A DNA stretch of 53,166 bases from Candidatus Parvarchaeota archaeon (GTDB lineage Archaea > Nanobdellota > Nanobdellia > JAFCGN01), in the NCBI GenBank assembly GCA_017608045.1, contig JAFCGN010000007.1, positions 1-53,166 of the forward strand. The letters run 5' to 3'. A model generated the notes under the pieces. That model did no database searches, was not told where the DNA came from, and worked only from the letters and a program-made list of their open reading frames with translations. Shown here in pieces: positions 37,574-46,889 of this stretch; positions within the stretch are counted from its first letter, which is position 1; each line of letters starts with the position of its first letter. Both the position numbers and the translations under genes were made by a program.

Positions 37574-38328
37574 TCTAAAATTTTTTTAAAAATGCTTTTG
37601 CGTTCTTTAAACCTTTCATACTTTTCTCCAATAATCTCAGCTGCAATTTTTTTGTATTGCGTGCTTGCCTCGCATTCAGGATACTTAAAAACAACAGGTT
37701 CATGCTCTCTTAAACTTTTTTTTACAAAACGCGATTCCGGAACAATACCAATAAGTTCCATTCCAAGAAATTCTCTTATATTCTCAATAGGAAGTTCCTC
37801 TTCTGTTCCTTCGTATCTTGTTATAATAAAACCTATTACTCTAACGCCATATTCTTTTGCAAGCAAACTTGCTTTAAGAGCATCAGTAACACTTGGAAGA
37901 TTTGGGTTAACAACAATAAGCACTTCTGTTGCAGCAGCAATCGCGCTCTCAGCATTATTATCCAAACCTGCTGGACTATCAATTAAAATTATGTCTGCTT
38001 CTCCAACTAAATCAATAATCTCATCTCTCAAACTTTTTTTAAACTTCTTTTTTAATTCGCTGAAACTTATTCCAGAAGGAAGAACTTTAATCCCGCTTTC
38101 ATCAGTATATAATGCTTCTTTAATTGATATTTTACCGCGCAGAACATCATTCAGAGAGTATTTTGTTTTCGGCAGTCCAAGATGAATATTTAAATTAGGA
38201 GTTGTTATATTTCCATCTACTAATATTACTTTTCTACCAAAATCTGTTAAAGCAGCGCCAATATTGCTTACACTTGTTGTTTTACCAACCCCTCCTTTTC
38301 CGCTTATTACAGCAATAATTCGCGTCAT
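37558..38328 (-). CDS. MinD/ParA-family ATPase
   Basis: TRIIAVISGKGGVGKTTSVSNIGAAL, IILIDSPAGLDNNAESAI. Confidence 0.93.
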   Translation of the reverse strand: MTRIIAVISGKGGVGKTTSVSNIGAALTDFGRKVILVDGNITTPNLNIHLGLPKTKYSLNDVLRGKISIKEALYTDESGIKVLPSGISFSELKKKFKKSLRDEIIDLVGEADIILIDSPAGLDNNAESAIAAATEVLIVVNPNLPSVTDALKASLLAKEYGVRVIGFIITRYEGTEEELPIENIREFLGMELIGIVPESRFVKKSLREHEPVVFKYPECEASTQYKKIAAEIIGEKYERFKERKSIFKKILDWFKS

Positions 38329-38473
38329 AACTATATTATATGAATATCTTATTTAATTAACTTATGATTTTTTAAAAATTCATAAGAATTTCAAGAAACT
38401 ATTTTAACTAAAAATTGTAATTACTTTTTAGAGATAAAAAAATTTATAAGATAAAATTTGTGCTTTTAATTTT

Positions 38474-38977
38474 ATGAAAACAAAACTTTTGCAATCTAAA
38501 AACAAAACTGATATCATTATTTCAGATTTTGTTAAAGATGTTCTTGGCAGTAATTGTCTTGAAATCTTATTAAATGATAATCCTTTGCTTAAAGAAAAAG
38601 TAGATATTTCATGTAGGAAAAATATGCGTGATTTTAATTGTTATGGGTTTGTGCTTTTTTATCTTGGATTATCTGAAAAGCTTTTTTATATGGATGAAAC
38701 AAATTTTATGGAAGAAATAAAAATTTTAGAAAAAACAAATGATTTTGAACAAGGAAACATTTTTTTAATAAGCACTAAATACATGGGGTTTTTTAATCCT
38801 ATTCATGCAGGCGTGTGCGTGGATGAAAAAAATAGAATTGTTTTTTCCAAAAGAGGATTAAATAATTTTTTTGTTGAATCCTTAAAAAGAGAAGAGCTTC
38901 ATTACCTATATCTTATGAATTCTGTTTATAGATTGGATAATGATTCAAAAATTGAATTTTATAAATTAAAAAAATGA
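38474..38977 (+). CDS. Hypothetical protein, possibly NlpC/P60- or CHAP-like Cys/His fold
   Basis: DFNCYGFVLFYLG resembles the catalytic-Cys helix and NPIHAGVCVD the His strand of NlpC/P60 proteins; weak pattern only. Confidence 0.4.
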   Translation: MKTKLLQSKNKTDIIISDFVKDVLGSNCLEILLNDNPLLKEKVDISCRKNMRDFNCYGFVLFYLGLSEKLFYMDETNFMEEIKILEKTNDFEQGNIFLISTKYMGFFNPIHAGVCVDEKNRIVFSKRGLNNFFVESLKREELHYLYLMNSVYRLDNDSKIEFYKLKK

Positions 38978-38982
38978 TTAAA

Positions 38983-39054
38983 TGGGGTTGCTGGGACTCG
39001 AACCCAGGACATCACGGTCTTCAGCCGTGCACTCTCCCACTGAGTTACAACCCC
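38983..39054 (-). tRNA. tRNA-Phe(GAA)
   Basis: Reverse complement GGGGTTG TA ACTCAGTGGGAGAGT G CACGG CTGAAGA CCGTG ATGTC CTGGGTTCGAGTCCCAG CAACCCC A; full cloverleaf. Confidence 0.95.
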
Positions 39055-39127
39055 TTTGATAAAATTCAAGGAATAATCACTTTTAAAATTTATGCATAAT
39101 TTGTTGATTTAACATTTTTCCAAAAAA

Positions 39128-39583
39128 TTATTCAAAAGCAAGCAATTTTGATTGTTTTTTTTCTGGGTAAATTATTCTAAAAGAGTGTTTACGAATTAAT
39201 GAATTAATTCTGTCTATGTACGCGTCTATTAATTTTTCATCAACGCCTTTTTCAAATAAGATTTTTTTTGCTGCTTTTTCTCCTTCTGCATAATTATTAT
39301 ATGAATAATAACTCCAATTAAAGTCTTTTAAGAGCTCACCTATTTTTTTGTTATAAGGGAGTATTCCTTTTTTCATTAAAAAGCATAAACCTTCAGAACC
39401 AATATACCCTTTTCTAATGCTTTCCTCGTCTTCAATGCATATGCCGTTTTGCTCTCTATTAAAAAAAACATTTACTCCATTTATTATGGCACTATCAGAT
39501 GTAAGTGTTTTTACATGATTTCTGCTTTGAAGTGATAGTGCTTCAAGAATTTTAATTCTTGGTGGTTGATTCCATACTCTCAT
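39128..39583 (-). CDS. Hypothetical protein
   Basis: Uninterrupted 151-aa ORF; no family recognised. Confidence 0.5.
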   Translation of the reverse strand: MRVWNQPPRIKILEALSLQSRNHVKTLTSDSAIINGVNVFFNREQNGICIEDEESIRKGYIGSEGLCFLMKKGILPYNKKIGELLKDFNWSYYSYNNYAEGEKAAKKILFEKGVDEKLIDAYIDRINSLIRKHSFRIIYPEKKQSKLLAFE

Positions 39584-39668
39584 TGCTTTTGTTGATTATA
39601 TCTTGGATTTAAATATGCATTATTGCTTCCTGTAATAGAAAAGGATATTAAAAACAATTGTGTATGTA

Positions 39669-41603
39669 TTATGCTTTTCTCAAGGTTTTTTTTGATTTAA
39701 GCATTTTTTTGAACTCTAATAAGGCTTTTGAATAATTAAATTTATTATTTTCAAGACATTTATCAAATTCTTTTTTTAAAGAAATAATTTCTTTTAATTC
39801 ATCTTTATCTTTCAAAGCATTATTGATTATTTTCTTTTTTTTACTTAATATTTTTATTATATTCCTTATTTCTGAAATGCTTTTTCCTTGAAGAAGAGAT
39901 TGCCTGTTTATTATATTTGAATTCTTTAATTCTTGTGTAAAAACAAGCTCATCTTTAATTGGGTCGTATTTCATTAATTCTATTAATCCTTTTTCTTTAA
40001 AAGGATCATTTTGCCATTCTTTTCTTATTTCTGTTATACTAATTACTCTTCTTATTTTTTTTCCATTCCTATTAAGGTTTGCGCAGGAAATAACAATATC
40101 TGCTGCTTTAAAGCTTGTGCTTGGCACGCCTAAATCATTTACAATTCTATCCCATGTGTCATAAGCAGTATTTCCATGGATTGTTCCTAAAACAACATTG
40201 CCAGTGGCTCCTACACGCATTGCCTCAAAAAGTGTTTTTGCTTCTTTACCTCTTACTTCTCCTATTACTAATACACTCTCTCCTAATCTTAAAGCAGTTC
40301 TTAGTGCTTGTTCTGGACTGAATTCATAGCCTTTTTCAGGATTTGTTTTTATGTGCTGTATTCTAAACCCATTTTCTCTTAATTTATCTACTAAAATTTC
40401 ATTTGTATCTTCTATTATTATGAATCTATTATTATTCTTAATTTCTGTTAACAAAGCACCGAGCAAGCTTGTTTTTCCACTTCCTCTTGGCCCTGTTATT
40501 AAAATTGATGAATTAGAATTGAGTAAGAATTCTAATAAGCCTGCGGCATCATAATTAATCATGCGATTGTCTATAAATTTTATTAGGTTCCAGGGGTTTG
40601 TTCTATGTTTTCTAAATGCAAAACCAATCCCATTAAATGTTAAAGGGTCTTTAATACCGCAAACCCTTAAATCATATTCTTCTATTGTTGTGTCAATAAC
40701 AGGATGTGCTTCATCAAAAGGTCTTCCGCTCAAACTTCTTAATTTTGTTGAAATTTTTTCTAAATCTTTCTTGCTTAAAATTATGTTTGTTGTTATAATC
40801 CCATACTTTGCGTGATTAACATAAATTTCTTTATTAGAAGGAGAATCAATAAAAATATCTTCAAGATTTGGGTCTTTAAATAAATGTTCTATAACACCAT
40901 ACCCTATGCTATACATGAGCAAAATATTGATTAATTTTTCATCAATATTTTTGAATTCTTTTTTAATCATATTTTTTATTTTAGACATTGTTCTCTTTCT
41001 TTCATTCTTGTATTCCATGTCAAATTCTTTTTTACTTATTATGTCAAAAGCTTTAACTAATGTTTTTACTTCATCAACATGCAAGGAATATTCTTCAGGA
41101 TAAATTGTGTAAAAATAGCCATCACTGTTTTTAAGAATCTCAATTTTCACATTGTCTATGTAATAAGATTCAATTCTTTCGCCTTTAAATGTTTTAAGTT
41201 TAGAATGAACAAAATCTGGCAGGACTTTTGGAACAAAGAGTGTATTATATATATCTACTTCTTTTACTTTTTTTTCTTTTCTTTTTATTTTTTCTATTTC
41301 TTTGAAAAGCGCAGTTTTTTTAACAATTTCATCATCTTGTCTTATAATGCAATAACGCACAGGATTTTCAAAAGCATTTTTATTGTCAATTTTGCTTACA
41401 AAATCATTAAGCAGGTCTACATTTTTTTCAAAAATTAAATTGAATTCTGTTTCAATTATTATTTCATTAACTTTTTCTTCAGAAAGTCTTTCACATACTT
41501 CTGTTAATATCATTGGATTGTTTAAGTTTTTGTTTAGAATACTTTTAGCATTAATAACTAATCGTTTGCTTCCCACGTCGTTTTCAAAGAAGCTTTTTAT
41601 CAT
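39669..41603 (-). CDS. Second type II/IV secretion ATPase (GspE/VirB11-like)
   Basis: Walker A SILITGPRGSGKTSLLGALL, FIIIEDTNEILV, LRLGESVLVIGEVRGKEAKTLFEAMRVGATGNVVLGTIHG. Confidence 0.92.
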   Translation of the reverse strand: MIKSFFENDVGSKRLVINAKSILNKNLNNPMILTEVCERLSEEKVNEIIIETEFNLIFEKNVDLLNDFVSKIDNKNAFENPVRYCIIRQDDEIVKKTALFKEIEKIKRKEKKVKEVDIYNTLFVPKVLPDFVHSKLKTFKGERIESYYIDNVKIEILKNSDGYFYTIYPEEYSLHVDEVKTLVKAFDIISKKEFDMEYKNERKRTMSKIKNMIKKEFKNIDEKLINILLMYSIGYGVIEHLFKDPNLEDIFIDSPSNKEIYVNHAKYGIITTNIILSKKDLEKISTKLRSLSGRPFDEAHPVIDTTIEEYDLRVCGIKDPLTFNGIGFAFRKHRTNPWNLIKFIDNRMINYDAAGLLEFLLNSNSSILITGPRGSGKTSLLGALLTEIKNNNRFIIIEDTNEILVDKLRENGFRIQHIKTNPEKGYEFSPEQALRTALRLGESVLVIGEVRGKEAKTLFEAMRVGATGNVVLGTIHGNTAYDTWDRIVNDLGVPSTSFKAADIVISCANLNRNGKKIRRVISITEIRKEWQNDPFKEKGLIELMKYDPIKDELVFTQELKNSNIINRQSLLQGKSISEIRNIIKILSKKKKIINNALKDKDELKEIISLKKEFDKCLENNKFNYSKALLEFKKMLKSKKTLRKA

Positions 41604-41645
41604 TTGATAAACCTTATAACATTTGCATATTTAATAATTAACTAT

Positions 41646-42335
41646 ATGCTTAACAAAAAATCTTACATTATAACTCCTTTGTTAATCTTAGCTTTTGTTA
41701 TCATAACTGTGAGTTTCTCTTTTTTTATTAATAAAGATGTTAATAATAATAAAATTTCTCTTGAACTTTTAATTAATAGATTGAGGTTTGAAAACGAGAT
41801 TGAACAGCAAGTTTTTCTTGGAAATCTAACAGGAATAATATTGAATTTATCTCAAAGTTCCTTTAATACCTCTAATTTAAAACAAAGAACTACTGAAGTT
41901 CTGCTCTTGAAGTATGGGAATGACTTCGGAATTAGTTTGGATGAAATAAACGGAACTATTTTATTAAAAGCAAATTTTACTCAAAAAAATAATAAATGGA
42001 AAAGTGTGAATATTCCTGAACAAACTCGTTATATCTCAAAATCCTTGTTTTTTCCATTTTCAAGCCTTGTAAATGCATCTAATAGTTTTGATTTAAATTT
42101 TTTTAAAAATTGCCTAAAACCGTGTAATATCAGCAATTATGAAGATAAAATAAATTATTGTTTAACGGAACTTGAAACGGAAAAAATACTTTACAAGTAT
42201 TCTTTTTCAGACAAACCTTTTGATTCAGGTATTATTAATTTAAGTATTGCTGTTTATTTTAAGGATGATAATTTAACAAGGTTGTTCCCTCATCAAATTC
42301 AAGAGGACAAATGGACTCTTATTAATTGCAGTTAA
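41646..42335 (+). CDS. Membrane-anchored hypothetical protein
   Basis: MLNKKSYIITPLLILAFVIITVSFSFF TM anchor; divergent from the second ATPase. Confidence 0.55.
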   Translation: MLNKKSYIITPLLILAFVIITVSFSFFINKDVNNNKISLELLINRLRFENEIEQQVFLGNLTGIILNLSQSSFNTSNLKQRTTEVLLLKYGNDFGISLDEINGTILLKANFTQKNNKWKSVNIPEQTRYISKSLFFPFSSLVNASNSFDLNFFKNCLKPCNISNYEDKINYCLTELETEKILYKYSFSDKPFDSGIINLSIAVYFKDDNLTRLFPHQIQEDKWTLINCS

Positions 42336-42396
42336 TCTTCTGATTCTGTGAAACAAGGAAAAATCCTTATATATTTGAAATTTATCTTATTCTTAT

Positions 42397-42975
42397 ATGT
42401 TAAAGAGATTTTTAGGAATTAGAAATTTAGAAAAAAAAATTTTGGAATTAAACAAAGCATTGTCAAACAATTGGTCGCATACAACAAACCTTTATAACTT
42501 AAATGCTGTTTCTTTTGAAAAAATAAAAGAAATTGAGAAAAAATTAGATGAGAGAACTAAACACATAATGTATGTTCTTGATAAAGTTGTGAAGCAAATA
42601 GATGAATCAAACAAAAAGCTTTTATCAAAAGATGTTGAAAAAACTGTAAATAATTCGTACAAGGAAGTTAGACAACCTGTTTCTCAACGTACTTCTCAAG
42701 CTGTTTTTCAATTATCTAAGAACGATGATTTAATTTTAAAAATTCTTCATGAAAATGCTGCTTTGAGTGAGGATTTTGCTATTCCAACAAAAACAATTTA
42801 TGGAAATTTACCTTTTTCAATAACAGAAAGAGGTTTAAGGAAAAAACTTTCAAGTTTGCAAAACATGGGTCTTGTTGATTCAATCAAAAAAGGGAATGAA
42901 AGAAATTGGTTTATTAGAACAGGCAGCATAATGAAAGTGAAAGAAATAATAAAAAAAAGAAATAAAATTCTTTAA
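42397..42975 (+). CDS. Coiled-coil plus C-terminal winged-helix protein
   Basis: C-terminal FSITERGLRKKLSSLQNMGLVDSIKKGNERNWFI. Confidence 0.55.
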   Translation: MLKRFLGIRNLEKKILELNKALSNNWSHTTNLYNLNAVSFEKIKEIEKKLDERTKHIMYVLDKVVKQIDESNKKLLSKDVEKTVNNSYKEVRQPVSQRTSQAVFQLSKNDDLILKILHENAALSEDFAIPTKTIYGNLPFSITERGLRKKLSSLQNMGLVDSIKKGNERNWFIRTGSIMKVKEIIKKRNKIL

Positions 42976-43430
42976 TTTTTTTTAACATTCTTTAAACTTG
43001 ATTTATTGTAGAGTTTTTCAATTTTTTTGGAACTAAATCCAGCATTTACAAGAATATTAATTATTTCTTTTTTTCTTAATCCTTCTTTTTTTAAACTATT
43101 TATGATTGAAATAAGAACTATTTCTTCCTTTTTTGTTCCAAAAATAACTTCTTTCTTTTTTGCTTTAATTCCAAATATTGTTGTTATTCCTCTAACAATG
43201 ATTACTAAAAGAAAACTTATGAGAAAATAAAGGAAACTGAAAAAAAATGATGAAATTCCTTTATAAATTATAATATGGTCTAAAATGATTACATATGATG
43301 TAAAAAACAAGAGCCAATCAATTATGTACTGAAATCTTGATTCCATAATCCCAAAAATAGAATTTGAAAAATATTCACCAATGTAAATTCCAATAATAAG
43401 AGAAATAAAAGCTATTAATTGAAATAACAT
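42972..43430 (-). CDS. Membrane protein
   Basis: Four hydrophobic segments, basic C-terminus. Confidence 0.5.
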   Translation of the reverse strand: MLFQLIAFISLIIGIYIGEYFSNSIFGIMESRFQYIIDWLLFFTSYVIILDHIIIYKGISSFFFSFLYFLISFLLVIIVRGITTIFGIKAKKKEVIFGTKKEEIVLISIINSLKKEGLRKKEIINILVNAGFSSKKIEKLYNKSSLKNVKKN

Positions 43431-43445
43431 ATTTATTAAACAACT

Positions 43446-44183
43446 TTACACTTTTATGTAATTTTTGTTTAAGGATTCAAGCAATTCTTTTATCTTCCTA
43501 TATTGTTCTCCTTTCAACCCTTTTTTGTAAATAATTGCGCCTGTTGGTTTTGGAACTGTTTTTTGAAACATTTGCTCAATCATTTTAGAAGTTAAATTAT
43601 CAGCATTATATTTTGGACAAATATGTCCTATAAGTAAGTCATCATTTAAAACTAATTTCGTAAATTTTTCTGCATGATGCATTCCGCCAAACCCAACGTA
43701 GCATTCTTGTTTGAATTTTTTTTGCTTTAAAACATGCTTAATGCTTTTTGCTACTAATTCACACGCCTTTAAATCCTCCCATTCTTCTTTAGTTGAACCA
43801 ACTTCTGCATAAACTAACGGAACTTTAAAATGAGTTGGTCCATGATGCGTTACCTCCATTTTAATATCATAAGGTAGTTCTTTTATATTTTCTGAAAGGA
43901 AAATTAAACCATTTTTTATCATGTTTGCATCAATTATCCCAAGTTCAAAAGCATTTCCTCCAACGGAACAATCGGAACTAAAGTTCCCTGTTCCATGGAA
44001 CGTTAGGAACTTTTTCTTAGATTTTGAACTATGTCTGCTTGCACAGATGTACGCATTTGATTTTGGCAATGATTTAACAAAAACACTTTCTATTTCAATT
44101 TTATGCGTTGGTGTTTTCATTTTGTTAAGGAAATAACTTATATTTTTTCCAGCAATATCTTTGGTTGAATAATATATTAACAT
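43446..44183 (-). CDS. dtdA: D-aminoacyl-tRNA deacylase, archaeal/plant type (DtdA/GEK1)
   Basis: MLIYYSTKDIAGKNIS, MEVTHHGPTHFKVPLVYAEVGSTKEEW, GFGGMHHAEKFTKL. The longer ORF start at 44246 would run into the tRNA-Gln gene, so the internal ATG is preferred. Confidence 0.88.
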   Translation of the reverse strand: MLIYYSTKDIAGKNISYFLNKMKTPTHKIEIESVFVKSLPKSNAYICASRHSSKSKKKFLTFHGTGNFSSDCSVGGNAFELGIIDANMIKNGLIFLSENIKELPYDIKMEVTHHGPTHFKVPLVYAEVGSTKEEWEDLKACELVAKSIKHVLKQKKFKQECYVGFGGMHHAEKFTKLVLNDDLLIGHICPKYNADNLTSKMIEQMFQKTVPKPTGAIIYKKGLKGEQYRKIKELLESLNKNYIKV

Positions 44184-44224
44184 AATAAATTTTATAATTG
44201 GATGTAATATAAAAACTTGTGTGT

Positions 44225-44297
44225 AGCCTCGTGGTGTAGTGGTCAAGCATAAGAGGTTCTGGCCCTCTTGACCCAGGTTCGAATCCTGGCGAGGCTA
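44225..44297 (+). tRNA. tRNA-Gln(CTG)
   Basis: AGCCTCG ... AGAGG TTCTGGC CCTCT TGAC CCAGGTTCGAATCCTGG CGAGGCT A; A1-U72 acceptor end, anticodon CTG. Confidence 0.93.
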
Positions 44298-44354
44298 ATC
44301 TTTAATAAATAAGTTTAAATAAATAAATTAATAAAAATTAAATGAGGTGTTGTT

Positions 44355-44816
44355 ATGCCAATCATTGGAACAAACTTTTTAAAAATGCAATATGAGAGGA
44401 AACCTGTAGATTTAACTAAGGTTAAATTAGGAAAGATAGAAAGGAATTTTAGGATTGTTGATGTAACAGAGAGAAAAATAAATCTTAAAACATCTGAAAA
44501 AGCAATTGTATTTAAGTTTAATTTCAAAGTAAATTATTTTTTAGCAGAACCAAAAGATGGAGAATTAGGCACAATTGATCTGCTGAGTGAAATAATCTTT
44601 CTTCCATCAGATGATAAAGAAAGAAAAGACATAATAAAATCATGGGATAAAAAGAAAGACATACCTACAAATATTTTAAAAATGATTTTAGCAGCAGGAA
44701 TGGATATGACACAAACAGAAGCAATGTACAATGCTCGAAAAATCATGTTGCCACCACCAATTCCTTTACCACAAATAAAAATTGAGGGAATAGGTTCAGA
44801 GAAAAACAAAAAATAA
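44355..44816 (+). CDS. Hypothetical protein
   Basis: Uninterrupted 153-aa ORF with a TTTAAATAAATAAATTAATAAA-type upstream region. Confidence 0.55.
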   Translation: MPIIGTNFLKMQYERKPVDLTKVKLGKIERNFRIVDVTERKINLKTSEKAIVFKFNFKVNYFLAEPKDGELGTIDLLSEIIFLPSDDKERKDIIKSWDKKKDIPTNILKMILAAGMDMTQTEAMYNARKIMLPPPIPLPQIKIEGIGSEKNKK

Positions 44817-44824
44817 GAAAATTG

Positions 44825-45709
44825 TTAAAATTCTTTTTCTTTTTCCCATAATAACTTTCTTTTAGCTTCTAATAGAACATTCGGTCTTCCAACAAATTCT
44901 GCTGCAGTCAACACTTTTTTTCCAAGACTATCAGCAATTTTGTAAATGTTGCTTAATTTATCTTTAAAATCTAAACTTCTAACAGAACTATGATCTAAAA
45001 TTATTGTTTTGACTTTACTCTCTTTTAAAATTCGTATAACATTTTGTTCTGCTTTTTCAAATTTTATAGTAGAATAATTAACGCTTTTTTCTTCAACTAT
45101 TGGGCCGTCAAGAATAAGAAAATCAGGGTCAAACTTAATTATGTATTCTGTATTTGTTTCATCAAGCGGACCTCTTGTGTCAGGACAATGAAGGAACTTT
45201 TTATTGTTCCATTTAATTCCTGTAAAAAGAACATAACCTTCAAGGGAACCCGAAGTTCCGTGCCACATTGGAGGTGAAAAACGGAACTTTATTCCGTTCC
45301 GTTCCATTTCTTTACCATCGCAGAATATTAGTTCTTTTGCTAATTGACGAACATCTAATTCAAATTTTTTACCACGTTTTCTTTGGTCAAAATTACATTT
45401 TGAACGCCTATCTTTACATAAAATTATTTTATTTCTGTATATCTTTGAATAATCCTGTTCAAATGAAGGATAATAATGATCATAATGGTAATGAGAAACT
45501 ACAATAAAATCAATTTCTTTTGAAACACTCACTATTTTATTTTTTAAAACATCCAAAACTCTTAATTCTGTTCCTGATGGAGGGAGATTTTCTCTTCTTG
45601 GAGTTACCATTATTCCAGGGTCTATTAATATGTTTTTATCTCCAACACTCACTAATGTGCACATACTTCTAACTCCAAATGAGTCAAATGCTAATGGTAA
45701 AATCTTCAT
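44825..45709 (-). CDS. Metallo-beta-lactamase fold protein, UPF0282-like
   Basis: MKILPLAFDSFGVRSMCTLV, NILIDPGIMVTPRRENLPPS, VVSHYHYDHYYPSFE, LILDGP. Confidence 0.85.
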   Translation of the reverse strand: MKILPLAFDSFGVRSMCTLVSVGDKNILIDPGIMVTPRRENLPPSGTELRVLDVLKNKIVSVSKEIDFIVVSHYHYDHYYPSFEQDYSKIYRNKIILCKDRRSKCNFDQRKRGKKFELDVRQLAKELIFCDGKEMERNGIKFRFSPPMWHGTSGSLEGYVLFTGIKWNNKKFLHCPDTRGPLDETNTEYIIKFDPDFLILDGPIVEEKSVNYSTIKFEKAEQNVIRILKESKVKTIILDHSSVRSLDFKDKLSNIYKIADSLGKKVLTAAEFVGRPNVLLEAKRKLLWEKEKEF

Positions 45710-45783
45710 AAATAATGAATGTTGTTCATCCTATATAAGCTATTCTATTCATTTGAATTGCGTTTTAAGGCAATTTACTCAAT

Positions 45784-46068
45784 TCTCACTTTTTAGTTTC
45801 TTCTTTTTATTTTTTTGAAATTTCTCATTTTTTTCTTTATTTGTTTTTCTCACTTTTTTATTACATTTTTTTTAATTATAAACTCCCACATATTTCTCAT
45901 TCATTCATAGAATTTATTTAGAATCTACAACTCTCACTTTTTTTTAAAATTCAATTTTTTTCTATTATTTTAATCCAAGAATATATATTCTTTCACTAAT
46001 AATTATTATTTACTTTTAAATGGCTTTGTTTTGCTATTTTTAATCATTTTTAACAACTCTCACTTTTT
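45784..46068. repeat. Four dispersed copies of TCTCACTTTTT in noncoding DNA (45784, 45848, 45932, 46058)
   Basis: Direct reading. Copies 3 and 4 extend to the identical 16-mer ACAACTCTCACTTTTT (45927-45942, 46053-46068). Confidence 0.7.
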
Positions 46069-46164
46069 CTTATTTGGAAAATTTTTGTTAAAATATATTC
46101 TTTAAAATATATTATGGATAACCATATTTGATTATTTACTATAGTAAAAAATTGGAAAGTTATG

Positions 46165-46269
46165 TGTTGGAACAAGTGTTGGAACTGTTGGAACAAGTGT
46201 TGAATGTGTTGGAACAAGTGTTGGAACTGTTGGAACACAACTCTTTTAAGTGTTGGATGTGTTGGAACA
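46165..46269 (+). repeat. TGTTGGAAC repeat array with 21-bp period
   Basis: TGTTGGAAC exact at 46165, 46177, 46186, 46207, 46219, 46228, 46260; variants at 46198 and 46251. Spacing 12/9/12/9/12/9. Confidence 0.92.
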
Positions 46270-46286
46270 CATAGAAAGTGCTTAAA

Positions 46287-46889
46287 ATGGCAATTTGGGA
46301 TGTTTTTAAGAGAAAAAAACAAAAAACAAAAACAGGGCAAAGAGCTAAGTCTCGCTCTAAAACCCAACACAAGAAAAAAAGAAACTTAACACAAAAAAGT
46401 AAAAAAATATTTGAAAAAAAGCCTTTTTCAGATTTGAAGTTTACTGAAAATGAAATTGAGAATTGGAAACAAATTGTTAAAGTTGTGCAAGATCATCCTT
46501 TAAGTCAGGCAAGAGTAATTAATGATCAACTGTTGGGACAATTGTCTAAAGTGTTGGAACAAATGAATTCTAAACTTGATACATTAGTAAAATTAGACTA
46601 CATAATTTCCCTTTTAGAACAATCAAAAAAAGACATGGAAGGTAGGGGTGTTGAAACAAAAAGCATTGATTTGGCAATAAAAGAATTAAAGGCACTTTCA
46701 CTTAAAGACCAGGAAGCATATGAGGTGTTAAAGAAAGAGGGGGCATTAACAACTGAAGAGTTTGCGCAAAAAATAGGCATATCAAGAAGTACCGCAAGTA
46801 CAAGATTGAATAAAATGTATCAGTTGGGGTTGCTTGATAAGAAAACAATTGATAAAAAAGTGTTATTTGAAGTAAAAAAACACGATTAA
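46287..46889 (+). CDS. Basic N-terminus / coiled-coil / C-terminal winged-helix DNA-binding protein
   Basis: MAIWDVFKRKKQKTKTGQRAKSRSKTQHKKKR... and AYEVLKKEGALTTEEFAQKIGISRSTASTRLNKMYQLGLLDKK. Start at 46287 follows the repeat array. Confidence 0.7.
   Translation: MAIWDVFKRKKQKTKTGQRAKSRSKTQHKKKRNLTQKSKKIFEKKPFSDLKFTENEIENWKQIVKVVQDHPLSQARVINDQLLGQLSKVLEQMNSKLDTLVKLDYIISLLEQSKKDMEGRGVETKSIDLAIKELKALSLKDQEAYEVLKKEGALTTEEFAQKIGISRSTASTRLNKMYQLGLLDKKTIDKKVLFEVKKHD

Noticed and set aside
37565-38185. 206-aa plus-strand ORF opposite the MinD gene
   Set aside because: Antisense to a recognised MinD ATPase; no recognisable motifs of its own.
43990-44001. Perfect palindrome GTTCCATGGAAC with nearby GGAACTAAAGTTCC
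   Set aside because: Lies inside the DtdA coding sequence (TFHGTGNFSSD region) and is explained by codons; noted only.
44184-44246. N-terminal extension of the DtdA ORF (MTTTPRGYTQVFILHPIIKFI)
   Set aside because: It overlaps the 5' half of the tRNA-Gln gene on the other strand; the conserved N-terminus MLIYYSTKDIAG begins at 44183.
46165-46269. CRISPR array
   Set aside because: Units are 9-12 nt with no unique spacers of 25-40 nt and no adjacent cas genes; the 21-bp periodicity fits binding sites or coding heptads better.
46050-46389. ORFs 46050-46370 (-), 46160-46372 (-) and 46204-46389 (+) with Cys/Trp/Asn/Ser repeats (CWNKCWNCWNT, CSNSSNTCSNT)
   Set aside because: They are translations of the nucleotide repeat array and the antisense of the wHTH gene; odd composition and no independent support.
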